Assembly (NCBI RefSeq): GCF_024758505.1
Contig: NZ_CP077970.1
Location: 2,170,001 to 2,234,000, forward strand
Length of the DNA: 64,000 bases
From: Bradyrhizobium arachidis
Lineage (GTDB): Bacteria; Pseudomonadota; Alphaproteobacteria; Rhizobiales; Xanthobacteraceae
Direction of reading: 5' to 3'
The translations under genes and the position numbers were made by a program. Shown one piece after another: positions 9,085 through 17,754 of this stretch. The notes beneath the pieces are model-generated. The model saw only the letters and a list, made by a program, of their open reading frames with translations, made no database searches and had not been told where the DNA came from. Numbering within the stretch: the first letter of the stretch is position 1; every line of letters begins with the position of its first letter.

Positions 9085-9197
9085 CAAAAGGCCGCGTTAC
9101 TCAAAGGTCGCGACGATGTCAGTTTGCGGGATAAAAGAAAGCAATCCAATTTCTAGCGATAGCAAGCTAATGGCTCAGGAATAGGCGGGTTATTTCA

Positions 9198-10355
9198 ATG
9201 CAAAAGCCGCTCGTTAGCTTTGTCGTTCCTTGTTACCGACTGGCCTCTCTCTTGCCGGAGTGTATCGCCAGCATTCTCTCGCAGACCTTTGAGGACTTTG
9301 AAATCCTCATCATGGATGATTGCTCTCCAGATGACACGGGAGAAGTTGCCAAAACATTCACAGATAGCCGAGTTACCTATGTCAGGAACGAGCAAAATCT
9401 GGGAGCGCTCCGGAATTACAACAAGGGGATACGTTTAAGTCGGGGGAAATACGTCTGGCTTCTATCGGCTGATGATCGCTTGCGCCAACCGTACATACTG
9501 CAAAGATATGTCGAAACCTTGGAAAGTCATCCGGAAGTCGGCCTCGCCTTCTGTCCAGGGATTAGCCTGAGAGGTGGGAAAGAAGGTGGAGTGATAGATT
9601 ACTCGACCTATGGCGACACTGATAAGATCGTCAGGGGAGAGGAGATTATCAAGCACTCATTGAAGGTAAAAGGAAATGCAATTCTGGCTGCGTCGGTGCT
9701 TGTTCGACGTGACTGTTATGAGAAATTGAGCCTCTACCCGGTCGACGTAGTGTGGGCTGGAATTCCAGTCGACTTTATATGGGGCGGGGATTGGTACGTG
9801 TGGCTATTGTTCTCCTTAAGTTATGACGTCGCATATTTTGCAGAGCCGATGGTGTGTTATCGAGAGCACGAACTCAGTATGACAAACGCCATTACTCAAG
9901 AAAGGATCGACATCTGCTGGCACTCCGAGCTGGCCGTGATTACGATGATATCGCAGGCGGCTAAAGAAAAAGGCGCCCTAACAGTGTATAGGGCTTGTTT
10001 GGATGCGCTTGCCAACTTCTATGCTAAACACTGTGCGTCCAAACCCTACGCGTGGATGGGACAGACATCCTGGTCCACTATAGATTTCCAGCAAGTGGAA
10101 TCGACGCTCGATCGTAGTCCTTATACCGAGCAGGAGAGAGCGTGGATCCGTTCACGCATCATGGTGGCACTGGCTGATCTCTATTATTCAAGGGGCGACT
10201 CTGTATCAGCGAGATCATATTACTTGAAAGGATTGAAGCTGAAGCCTTTCATGTTGCCGGTACTTTTTAAGTTGATTGTTCTTTCATTCGGCGGTCCAGG
10301 CCGGCTAGTTCGCGAGTTTCTGCGATCCGCTCGAGATCATTTGGTGCGGGGCTGA
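9198..10355 (+). CDS. Family 2 glycosyltransferase
   Basis: GT2 catalytic domain at the N-terminus: VSFVVPCYRLASLLPECI, ILIMDDCSPDDTGEVA, NLGALRNYNKGI, and the LLSADDRL motif serving as DxD. It has 385 residues; about 150 C-terminal residues beyond the GT domain end in a hydrophobic helix (FMLPVLFKLIVLSFGG). Codons are visibly more A/T-rich than in the upstream genes, as in the next gene, suggesting that this two-gene block came from another source. ATG 9198 is the first in-frame start after an intergenic gap of 113 bases. Confidence 0.87.
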   Translation: MQKPLVSFVVPCYRLASLLPECIASILSQTFEDFEILIMDDCSPDDTGEVAKTFTDSRVTYVRNEQNLGALRNYNKGIRLSRGKYVWLLSADDRLRQPYILQRYVETLESHPEVGLAFCPGISLRGGKEGGVIDYSTYGDTDKIVRGEEIIKHSLKVKGNAILAASVLVRRDCYEKLSLYPVDVVWAGIPVDFIWGGDWYVWLLFSLSYDVAYFAEPMVCYREHELSMTNAITQERIDICWHSELAVITMISQAAKEKGALTVYRACLDALANFYAKHCASKPYAWMGQTSWSTIDFQQVESTLDRSPYTEQERAWIRSRIMVALADLYYSRGDSVSARSYYLKGLKLKPFMLPVLFKLIVLSFGGPGRLVREFLRSARDHLVRG

Positions 10356-10407
10356 TCGAAGGATCAGTTTCCGTGTTTAACTGACTCTTTTAAGCGCTGT
10401 ATATTCG

Positions 10408-11685
10408 ATGAAGAAGACCCTAGTGATCAGCGACAGGTTTCCTCTGCCTGAGAAGTCTGGTGCTGACATCAGAACCATGAATCTAGCAAGGTACTTTGCT
10501 AGCCTTGGGCCAATCGATATTGCGTATCTCTCGAACTTGCACTCCGGTTCGGTACACGCGGAAGGAGCGGAGGAAGATTTCGAGAAGGATGACATATTTT
10601 CTGGGAAGTATCGTTTGCAGAAGCTGGAGTACCCTAGCAGTTTGCGAGGTCGGTTCGGAATTTCGGTTCGTGGCTTTCCGTATCCTGTTAGAGAGTATAG
10701 CAAAGCCTCGATGGAGAAATTGTTCTCTCTAATAGAGTCTGGCGGCTACGATTATGTGCTGGTGCGGTACCTCCGTAATACTGGCGGGTTTTTCGGCTTG
10801 TCACAAATCGCGAAAAGGAAGGTCATCATTGATATTGATGACGTACTGACCCATTCGCTCTATGATACGCTGTTTGCACCGACGAATAATGCTTTGAGGA
10901 TGCTCTTCCGCACCATAAATAAGGTGCTTCTGGCTTACTATCAAACTCGTTGTGTGACGGTCTTTGGCGCCTGCTTAGTATGTTCTGAGAAGGACAAGTC
11001 AGATCTGTGGGGTGAACGGGCCTCTGAAAGTACCTTCGTTGTACCAAACACGTTGGGGACGAGAGCTCCAGGCGAACTCCGCATGGAGAGCGGGTTCAAT
11101 AGGCGACACGTCTTGCTGTTTATTGGTGCGCTTCACTATCAGCCTAATGTTAGCGGCTTACTCTGGTTTTTGGAGAGCGTGTATCCGCGCTACAGGAATG
11201 TGTATCCCGATGCCGTTCTTTTGGTTGTTGGACGTTGCCCGTTGCCAGAGGTAATCGAAGTTTGTGATCGAACACAGGGAGTCGAGTTGCACCCCGATGT
11301 CCCTGATGTCATCAAGTACTACAGAGATTGTAGAGCGGTTATTGTACCTCTACTTGAGGGTAGCGGAACGCGGTTGAAGGTTCTGGAGGCAGCGCTGCTG
11401 GATAGACCCATTATTTCTACAAAGAAGGGTGTAGAAGGATTGGATGTAGTCTCTGGCGTTCATTTTTTGGAATTCGATGATGGCCCTAGCTTTTGTGAGG
11501 CCTATCGAACTTTGAGCGACGAAGCGACCTATGACGCGCTGGTGACAAGGGCTGAAAATGTAGTTCTGGAAAAATATTCACACAGCACCCTTTCTACTTC
11601 AATGAGCAAGGTGGTTTCTTATATCGATTTCAAGAGCAGCGAGTTTTCGTCCCTTTTTTCCAGGTCCCATGCTCCCGCAGGGTAA
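10408..11685 (+). CDS. Family 4 (GT-B fold) glycosyltransferase
   Basis: 425-residue GT-B protein. The N-terminal domain has DRFPLPEKSGADIRTMNLARYF. The C-terminal nucleotide-sugar domain includes LLFIGALHYQPNVSGLLWFL, VVGRCPLPEV and LLEGSGTRLKVLEAALLDRPI with GVEGLDV, the equivalent of the family EX7E motif. This arrangement is similar to retaining GT4 enzymes of exopolysaccharide clusters. A/T-rich codon use matches its upstream neighbour and differs from the rest of the locus. It lies 52 bases after the preceding glycosyltransferase and is followed at once by an IS66 remnant, consistent with acquisition through mobile DNA. Confidence 0.87.
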   Translation: MKKTLVISDRFPLPEKSGADIRTMNLARYFASLGPIDIAYLSNLHSGSVHAEGAEEDFEKDDIFSGKYRLQKLEYPSSLRGRFGISVRGFPYPVREYSKASMEKLFSLIESGGYDYVLVRYLRNTGGFFGLSQIAKRKVIIDIDDVLTHSLYDTLFAPTNNALRMLFRTINKVLLAYYQTRCVTVFGACLVCSEKDKSDLWGERASESTFVVPNTLGTRAPGELRMESGFNRRHVLLFIGALHYQPNVSGLLWFLESVYPRYRNVYPDAVLLVVGRCPLPEVIEVCDRTQGVELHPDVPDVIKYYRDCRAVIVPLLEGSGTRLKVLEAALLDRPIISTKKGVEGLDVVSGVHFLEFDDGPSFCEAYRTLSDEATYDALVTRAENVVLEKYSHSTLSTSMSKVVSYIDFKSSEFSSLFSRSHAPAG

Positions 11686-11689
11686 CCTT

Positions 11690-11945
11690 CCCGAGCGCCG
11701 GCAGGATCGAGATCGACTCCAACATCGTCGAGCGGGCCATCAGGCCGCAAACCACCACAACAAAAGCGCGCGCTTCGCGGGCATCCCGGCGGCGGCCGGG
11801 CCTTGGTTACCATCGCCACGCTGCTGCGAACCGCGAAGATAAATGACGTCGACCTGCATGCCTGGCTCAAACAAACTCTCGAGGAGGTCGCGCAGGGTTG
11901 GCCGATCTCTCGGATCGACGCAATGATGCCTGGCACTTCAAAGCC
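11690..11945 (+). mobile_element. IS66-family transposase (TnpC) remnant, 3' end, frameshifted
   Basis: Bases about 11695-11760 read RIEIDSNIVERAIRPQ, the conserved IS66 TnpC segment. After a frame change the sequence continues as ALVTIATLLRTAKINDVDLHAWL, then TLEEVAQGWPISRIDAMMP, matching the TnpC C-terminus. The frame breaks, the absence of TnpA/TnpB and the missing bulk of TnpC make it non-functional. It separates the A/T-rich glycosyltransferase pair from the reverse-strand methyltransferase. Confidence 0.75.
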
Positions 11946-11982
11946 TCAACGGACTCAACTCGGCGCTTACGGCGATCCAGTC

Positions 11983-12897
11983 CTAAGCAGCCTTCAACAG
12001 GAATGCGACCTGATCTCCCTGTTGTTCGATATTCAGCTTTGCCGCTCGGTTGGCAAACCTTCTCAACTCCCGGCGGGTAAACACATCGTTTGGCCCGGAT
12101 GATGCGAGCGGCTTGGAGTTCCGGTACATTTCGCTCCCCCAGAACTGAAACGCGGTAGAATCGTCGATTGACTGCCTAACAGATAAACCGCAGCGCTCCG
12201 CCAATGCATTCATGCCCTTGCGCGAGGGAATCACAATGTGGCGCGGAGCATCCAATTGCACCCAGTTCGGGCCGTACTCTCTCCATGCATGCGAGGACGA
12301 AGTTGGGATGCGAACCAGAATGCGGCCGCCGGGCGCAAGTAGCCTTTTTGCATTGCTAAGACTTTGGTCCGGCTCAGGCACGTGTTCTAACGAGTGATTG
12401 AACATGATGAAATCAAACTCGCCGGACATACTCTGAAGATCCGATTTCTGAATCCTCACGGCACCTGACGTTGGCTTGAGAATGTAAGGGTCTACTCCCG
12501 TAAGGTTCTTGAACCCCGCGGCAGACATTCTATGAAGAAGTTTCCCGGACCCGCAGCCTACGTCCAGCACCCGAGCGCTAGGATCAATTCCAAAATTTCC
12601 GATGACCGCTACGATAGGGTCGTACCTCAAAAGGGATGCCACGGCTCCCAATATGCTTCTGGTGCCGAGTGCGTGGGCGTCCCTGATTGCGGCAACTCGC
12701 GAATTTCGCGAAGGCTTGGCGAATGAGTAATACCCATCGGGGTAAAGGCGGCTCTCATCGGCCACATCCGACAGGCGCTGGATCGTCCCGCAATCAATAC
12801 ATTCTTGGTACTCAAACCGCTCTCTCGTGCCAAACATCATCTCAATAAACACGTGGCGGCGATGTTCGCTGTCTGACGAGCAAGCTTTACAAATCAT
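11983..12897 (-). CDS. Class I SAM-dependent methyltransferase with N-terminal zinc-ribbon-like Cys pairs
   Basis: 304 residues. The N-terminus has two CxxC pairs (CKAC and CIDC) typical of methyltransferases of sugar-modification clusters. VLDVGCGSGKLLHRM (about residue 109) is SAM motif I, and NHSLEHVPEPDQSL followed by LLAPGGRILVRIPT gives motifs II-III. The family methylates nucleotide sugars or glycan termini. It is the only gene transcribed leftward in this part of the cluster. No strong ribosome site precedes the ATG; a small 81-codon reverse-strand frame (13152-12907) ends 9 bases upstream and could be its leader, but has no recognisable homology. Confidence 0.85.
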   Translation of the reverse strand: MICKACSSDSEHRRHVFIEMMFGTRERFEYQECIDCGTIQRLSDVADESRLYPDGYYSFAKPSRNSRVAAIRDAHALGTRSILGAVASLLRYDPIVAVIGNFGIDPSARVLDVGCGSGKLLHRMSAAGFKNLTGVDPYILKPTSGAVRIQKSDLQSMSGEFDFIMFNHSLEHVPEPDQSLSNAKRLLAPGGRILVRIPTSSSHAWREYGPNWVQLDAPRHIVIPSRKGMNALAERCGLSVRQSIDDSTAFQFWGSEMYRNSKPLASSGPNDVFTRRELRRFANRAAKLNIEQQGDQVAFLLKAA

Positions 12898-14024
12898 ATC
12901 GAGTACCTAGCCGGAGCAGGGGATCGAAGCGGGCTCAGCCAGCATCGGAGAAGCGTGAGCGGGTGTGGGCGTTGTTGCTATGATAGTCGCGGCGAAATTA
13001 ATGAGCCCGTCGATACCGTTGCCTGCGGCCTGGTCGCTCTTCCGAGACCCGCTGATCGGGTCACGGGTGCTGTCACTTTGCAGCAAATTCATTTGAAGCA
13101 TAGGGGTGCTCGCTCGCCCATCTGTTGATCTCGCCGGCCCGATGGCCCGCACGTGGTGCTGATGCTCTAGCCGAGACTTGTGCGCTTGGAATAAATGTAT
13201 CGAATAAAACCAACGTCGTCAAAATTAAACAATGCTGATTTAATTCAATTCGTTCGATTGAATTCCAAGGAGAGTGCTGGAGGTCCTTCCTCGCTGCGGG
13301 GCATCCAACCTCGAGAGCCAGGTTCCCGTCAGGCGGATGACGACTTTGCCTCCCAGTTCTATGGGATCATCGCCCCGGCTGTTGAATGGGCCGATTTGGC
13401 GGCGGAGCTGCGGCAGCTGGCGCGGAGCCCCTGCATAGACAGCCCCAATTGCGGTCCGGATGGAGGGCGAACTCGGACGGGGTGGTCTATCGGTCAGCGA
13501 GTCTCTTCACTCAGCCCAAACTAATTCTGCATAAAAGGCGAATTTAACCAAAATCGACGCGGGTCGAATTTAATTAGATAATAATTGAAATTAAAAAGAG
13601 ATCTATTTATGTTTACGGAGGCGAGGAGCTTTCCGACTTGGTTGAGGACATCAATATCAATGAAGGGTCGTCTTGCGGTTGATAGGCGGTATGAAATGCC
13701 GCTTGCGACCACGCCGAGATCTATTGTGGACGCAGACAGAAGCGGCAAGCAGTCGGAATTTCATGTGCTTGCGGACGGCGTGTCCGACGGAATCCGAAAA
13801 AGGACAGTTACTTCGCTAGCCGAAGGGTCGGCTTCTTTCGGATCTGGGATGATGCTGGGGCGACCATTAACTACATTCTTGCCTTGCGCGCGGAGGCATC
13901 GTGCAAAGGTCTGCCGAACCAACCGGGGAGGATCGGGTGCAAGCTTGCATCGACCTTTCCCTAACGGCGCTTTGCTCAAAAAGAGTCGTCGGGCATCCCA
14001 CATCTACCTCGGAGTTTCCGTGCC
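12898..14024. other. Gene-poor stretch with AT-rich islands and a decayed coding relic
   Basis: Two AT-rich islands (about 13190-13260 and 13525-13610) flank a GC-rich stretch with an unrecognised 109-codon frame (13195-13524). From 13605 a frame opens MFTEARSFPTWLRT and runs to 14031. Its part GKQSEFHVLADGVSDGIRK matches an equally decayed segment at 16566-16640. The relic has no recognisable family. I see no functional gene here with confidence. Confidence 0.5.
13563..13815 (+). repeat. Copy A of a duplicated leader-plus-relic segment
   Basis: An AT-rich leader ending in ATCTATTTATGTTTACGG is followed by coding-like sequence whose last part contains GGAATTTCATGTGCTTGCGG. Copy B at 16405-16640 has the same order: an AT-rich leader, TTTATCTATGTTTTCGG, then GGAATTTCGTGTGCTTGCGG. 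Similarity is patchy, with indels between. Each copy lies shortly upstream of a polysaccharide gene (methyltransferase 14025; glycosyltransferase 16653). Confidence 0.6.
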
Positions 14025-14987
14025 ATGTTAACTAAAGAGCGACAGGCCATCAATGTGGTGCCGGTGGCCAAGTGCAATAATTGCGGATCGCTGGAGTACG
14101 GCGTCGTTTTTGAGGCCGGAAGCGCGCAGGTCAATCAAATCGTCCGATGTGGAGGTTGTGGGTTGATGTACGCGTTCCCCATGAACACACGAAATTTGTC
14201 GCAATATCTGAACGACTCGCCATCGACCCTGACGGATCAGAGCAGGCAGGTCAAACATACAGCGGACAAGATGCCGGACTATCGAGCTATGGCACGCCGT
14301 CTGGAGGAGTTTCTACCTCGAAAGGGCGCGCTCTGCGAAATCGGGATCTATTCGGGGGTGCTGTTGGATTACTTGCGTTCGCGCGGGTGGACGGTTTCAG
14401 GGATCGAGCCCGACGGCTGCGCTGTGGGCTACGCCCGACGCGTCTTCGGACTTGATGTCCATCACGGCACGTTGGACAGCGCTTCGCTTAAACCCGAGTC
14501 CATCGACGCGGCGATCATGCTGCATGTGATCGAACATTTGGATGACCCAGCGCGCGCGGTCGTTCAAGTGCATCGCGTTCTCAAGCCCGGCGGCTTTTTT
14601 GTGGTCGAGACGCCGACTTACGATTCCTGGACCTTCAAGATCCTTGGGCGGCGGGAACGCAGCGTCAGCTGCGACGGGCACATCTTCTTTTACACCCAAA
14701 AGACTCTTTCCGCTTTGTTGCAGCAGCACGGGTTCGAAATCGTTAAAACCCAGCGGGTAGGGCGAACGATGTCGCTGAGTCGGCTGTTGTTCAACATTGG
14801 TGTCATGGCGAAAAACAGAAAAACCCAGGATCGGCTTGCGGCCCTCGCGACGTCGCTCGGTCTTGAAAAATACTACGTCTACCTCAATGTTGGGGATATG
14901 GTGCGGATATACGCTCGCAGGGTGAGCTCGGGCAGCGACGAGCATGCCATGCACCAACGCTCGATGGAATTTGAGCGCGGCGCTTGA
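14025..14987 (+). CDS. Class I SAM-dependent methyltransferase with zinc-ribbon N-terminus
   Basis: 320 residues. Cysteines C17, C20, C42 and C45 (CNNC and CGGC) form a putative zinc ribbon, followed by a Rossmann methyltransferase core: ALCEIGIYSGVLLDYLRSRG as motif I, GIEPDGCAVGYA, MLHVIEHLDDPARAV and VLKPGGFFVVETPTY. The layout matches methyltransferases that act on nucleotide sugars or glycans in O-antigen clusters. ATG 14025 has a GGAG about 10 bases upstream. It is paralogous in architecture, not closely in sequence, to the reverse-strand gene at 11983. Confidence 0.87.
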   Translation: MLTKERQAINVVPVAKCNNCGSLEYGVVFEAGSAQVNQIVRCGGCGLMYAFPMNTRNLSQYLNDSPSTLTDQSRQVKHTADKMPDYRAMARRLEEFLPRKGALCEIGIYSGVLLDYLRSRGWTVSGIEPDGCAVGYARRVFGLDVHHGTLDSASLKPESIDAAIMLHVIEHLDDPARAVVQVHRVLKPGGFFVVETPTYDSWTFKILGRRERSVSCDGHIFFYTQKTLSALLQQHGFEIVKTQRVGRTMSLSRLLFNIGVMAKNRKTQDRLAALATSLGLEKYYVYLNVGDMVRIYARRVSSGSDEHAMHQRSMEFERGA

Positions 14988-15111
14988 AGGGCACAGCATC
15001 TGTCATAGGTCACCCGCGGCGCCCATCCGATACGACGTGCGGTGCCGACGGAAAAATCGCGTGGTCCGCGGATGAGATTAAACGATTGGCCGACTTGCTA
15101 AGCGGGGAGCC

Positions 15112-15921
15112 ATGAAGAGGCGGCAATTCCTTTGCATGACAGGTGCCATGACCTTGCCATTTGCGGCTCGAGCCCAGTCGGGGTCAGGTCTCAACTATTC
15201 CGGGACGGTTACTCCGGTGGCGAAGGATGTCGCCGTTGCTCCCGATCCCGTGCCGCGCGATCCGCCAATCGTGGGCACCATCCCGATGAGCTTTAATGAT
15301 CCGATGTTCACCAACATGACGGAAACGACGTCGCAGGTCTGGTGTGGAACGGGTGAGAATGCCAGCCACAAGTCGGTCACGGGGCCGGCGTCGGGAGATG
15401 TCAGCTTCGGCGGTAGCGGCAACAACAACTTTGACTACTGTCGCTGTGATGGCCGGGAGGGATTGCACGTCGGCGGTGCCGGTTACTTCAGCGTGACGCA
15501 TTGCTGGATTCAGGCAACGGGACAGGGTCTCGATCATGCCGATGGCATCCAGGCTTACGCGCCCGGCAAGCGGGGAACGCTCACAGTGCGCAATTCGACC
15601 ATGAAAGTGAACAATACGTCGGCAACAGCTGGTGTGTTCATTGCCGATGACTGGACTGGCACCATTGATATCCAGGACTGCATGATTTGGGGTGGACCTT
15701 ACGGTCTGCGGGTGCATCCGGATGTGAGCGGCGACAACGACGTTTACCTCAAGAACGTGTACTTTGTTGGTCCATTTGCGTATGGACCAATCTATTTCAG
15801 CGACGTTAAGGGCCACGTCAATCACATCAGAAAGTGGGAGAACGTGCGCTACGCGACGATTGAGAATGGCGTGCTGAAGCCGGGCTCGCCGATCAAGCCG
15901 CCGAAGCGCGTCGAGCCGTAA
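15112..15921 (+). CDS. Tat-exported right-handed beta-helix (pectate-lyase-like) protein
   Basis: The N-terminus MKRRQFLCMTGAMTLPFAARAQSG is a Tat signal peptide with the RRQFL twin-arginine motif and an ARA-type cleavage site. The mature region (about 245 residues) is a parallel beta-helix with the run HADGIQAYAPGKRGTL, then ATAGVFIADDWTG, GGPYGLRV and KNVYFVGPFAYGPIYF. The same series is found in residues 1-215 of the secreted protein at 26198, a clear paralogue. Beta-helix folds are used by polysaccharide lyases and depolymerases. Catalytic residues cannot be assigned, so lyase activity on the locus polysaccharide is inference. ATG 15112 follows a GGGGAG ribosome site. Confidence 0.8.
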   Translation: MKRRQFLCMTGAMTLPFAARAQSGSGLNYSGTVTPVAKDVAVAPDPVPRDPPIVGTIPMSFNDPMFTNMTETTSQVWCGTGENASHKSVTGPASGDVSFGGSGNNNFDYCRCDGREGLHVGGAGYFSVTHCWIQATGQGLDHADGIQAYAPGKRGTLTVRNSTMKVNNTSATAGVFIADDWTGTIDIQDCMIWGGPYGLRVHPDVSGDNDVYLKNVYFVGPFAYGPIYFSDVKGHVNHIRKWENVRYATIENGVLKPGSPIKPPKRVEP

Positions 15922-16099
15922 GGACGTACGAGTTTGCGGTGTTGGTCACAAACCGAAGTCCGTGCCTTGCCACATCCCGGTCCGCTCCAACCGCTGAAAG
16001 CGGACCATACGGTGACCCGAGTAGATGCGGCATGCCAGGCGATGCGGGACCGATTTCCAACTCGATGCGGCCTACGAGAACTTCGAAGCCCTTGCGGGA

Positions 16100-16330
16100 C
16101 GTTCTGCACCGCGAGCACTGGCGGACCAGCCGGGAACATATTTTCAACCACGCCTGCTCCATTCGCCAGCGCGCAAGCCCGAAGATCGAGGCTTCACCAT
16201 GGCACCGGCTGCGCAAGAACGCTGGCATGGAGTTGGCCGAGGCCGGCGCCGAGGTGATTGGAAACCATGGCCGTGGTGGGTCACAAGATGCCCAAAATGG
16301 CAAATGGAACGAAAGTGAGGCATCTCTTTT
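16100..16330 (+). mobile_element. Tyrosine recombinase/integrase remnant (C-terminal end, frameshifted)
   Basis: One frame reads HRLRKNAGMELAEAGAEV, matching the HGLRKTAAxxLAEAG catalytic R region of tyrosine integrases. Immediately downstream, in another frame, MAVVGHKMPKMANG matches the MAVLGHxxxxMA histidine motif. A frameshift separates the two, and no complete catalytic domain or tyrosine is left. The surrounding 15922-16400 stretch holds no other gene I can recognise. Confidence 0.65.
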
Positions 16331-16404
16331 GGAACAGTGACTTTATCGGACGCCACGAAAAATAGTTAAATCGGAATTTAAATTAACCGCACATGAAGGG
16401 CGGC

Positions 16405-16640
16405 TGGATTTAAATAAGTATTGCAATTAAAATTGATTTATCTATGTTTTCGGTGGTGAGGATTTAATGTGAGCTTCTCATGCTGCAAGTTGCCGCCGAT
16501 GAGGGGCGCCGATCCTCTCGGGTGTGACCGGCGGTATGCTGGTGCTGAGCTCCGTTGAGATGCAGACAAAAGGGTGAGCAGTTGGAATTTCGTGTGCTTG
16601 CGGTCGCCGTCTCTGACCGCTTCCGAAAAGAGATGCCCGA
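16405..16640 (+). repeat. Copy B of the duplicated leader-plus-relic segment
   Basis: Pairs with copy A at 13563-13815. The AT-rich leader (about 16360-16445) ends in TTTATCTATGTTTTCGG. The later part reads GEQLEFRVLAVAVSDRFRK against GKQSEFHVLADGVSDGIRK in copy A. The frame is interrupted by stop codons near the start (TAA soon after the putative ATG), so it is not a functional gene. It lies just upstream of the glycosyltransferase start at 16653. Confidence 0.6.
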
Positions 16641-16652
16641 AGGTCCGGCGTG

Positions 16653-17657
16653 ATGTCCCAAGCACGTCCGCTCAACGCTGAAGGGACGGCTGAAGGTCCC
16701 TTGGTCACTGTCGTGATGTGCGTGTACAACGCAGGCAGCTATTTTCGGCCTTCGCTCTTGAGCATCATTGATCAGACCTACAGGAATCTGGATATTCTCA
16801 TTATCGATGATGGCAGTACGGACGGCTGTTTCAGCTCAGTTCAAGACTTGCTGGCAGATGAGCGTGTTCGCGTGATCCATCAAGCGAACTCAGGCAAGCC
16901 TGTTGCTGTCAATCGAGCGCTCGATCGGATCCGCGGCGAGTTTTACGCAATTCAAGACGCGGATGACATCAGCTATCCAACGCGAATTCAAAAGCAGGTT
17001 CGTGCGCTGCTCAACAATCCTCATTTGGCTGCCGTATTTTGCGGTAACGAGCTTATAATTGACGGGAGATTCATGGCGCCGGTGTTTGCGCCGAAAAGTG
17101 AGGACGACTGCCAGTCCGTGATTAGAGCCTTTCAAATGCCTGCCCTTGATCCCACGGGAATGTTTCGAATGTCGTTGGTTGGCGATATGCGGTTCGAGCC
17201 GTCATTGAAGGTTGCCGAGACCTGCGACTACATATGGAGAATCGGGGAGGTGCATCCGATGATCGTATTGGGCGAGTGCCTTTACGCGTACCGCATTCTT
17301 CCCAATTCACTTACCCGACGTGCGCCAACGTGGCGCAAGCAGTTTGAGGTTGCGGCCTTCAGGCGAGCGTGTGAGCGGCGCGGTTTGCGATTTGAGGCAG
17401 AATGCGAGGATAGCGGCCACAGGTCTCATAACAGCGTGCTGGATAACAATATCGCCGCCCATTTTATGAGGAGCGTGTTGGATTGGCGTCGGTCAAACCG
17501 TCGCTTGTCGGCTTTGAGGACGGGTTGGCAATGTGCTTGTTTGCATCCCGCCGATCCGCATTATTACAAGGCGCTGGTTTACGCCTTGATTTCACCCAGC
17601 ACAGTGCGCCGCCTACGTCGTACCTTCCTGGCGACTCCTTTGGAGACGGCGAAATGA
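16653..17657 (+). CDS. Family 2 glycosyltransferase
   Basis: 334 residues with the full GT2 pattern: VTVVMCVYNAGSYFRPSL, DILIIDDGSTDGC, HQANSGKPVAVNRAL and AIQDADDISYPTR. A PTGMFRM segment lies in the acceptor-side region. A GTG at 16650 directly precedes ATG 16653, giving the same protein plus one residue. The gene is followed after about 100 bases by the polymerase gene. Donor and acceptor are unknown. Confidence 0.88.
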   Translation: MSQARPLNAEGTAEGPLVTVVMCVYNAGSYFRPSLLSIIDQTYRNLDILIIDDGSTDGCFSSVQDLLADERVRVIHQANSGKPVAVNRALDRIRGEFYAIQDADDISYPTRIQKQVRALLNNPHLAAVFCGNELIIDGRFMAPVFAPKSEDDCQSVIRAFQMPALDPTGMFRMSLVGDMRFEPSLKVAETCDYIWRIGEVHPMIVLGECLYAYRILPNSLTRRAPTWRKQFEVAAFRRACERRGLRFEAECEDSGHRSHNSVLDNNIAAHFMRSVLDWRRSNRRLSALRTGWQCACLHPADPHYYKALVYALISPSTVRRLRRTFLATPLETAK

Positions 17658-17754
17658 AGCGCTTCTTAGGACGGGACGGTCGCTTTATGCGACGCCTCAA
17701 TTTTGAGGGCTGTTTCCCGGTTGCGGAATGTCTCAGGCATGAGAGGTCTTCGCG

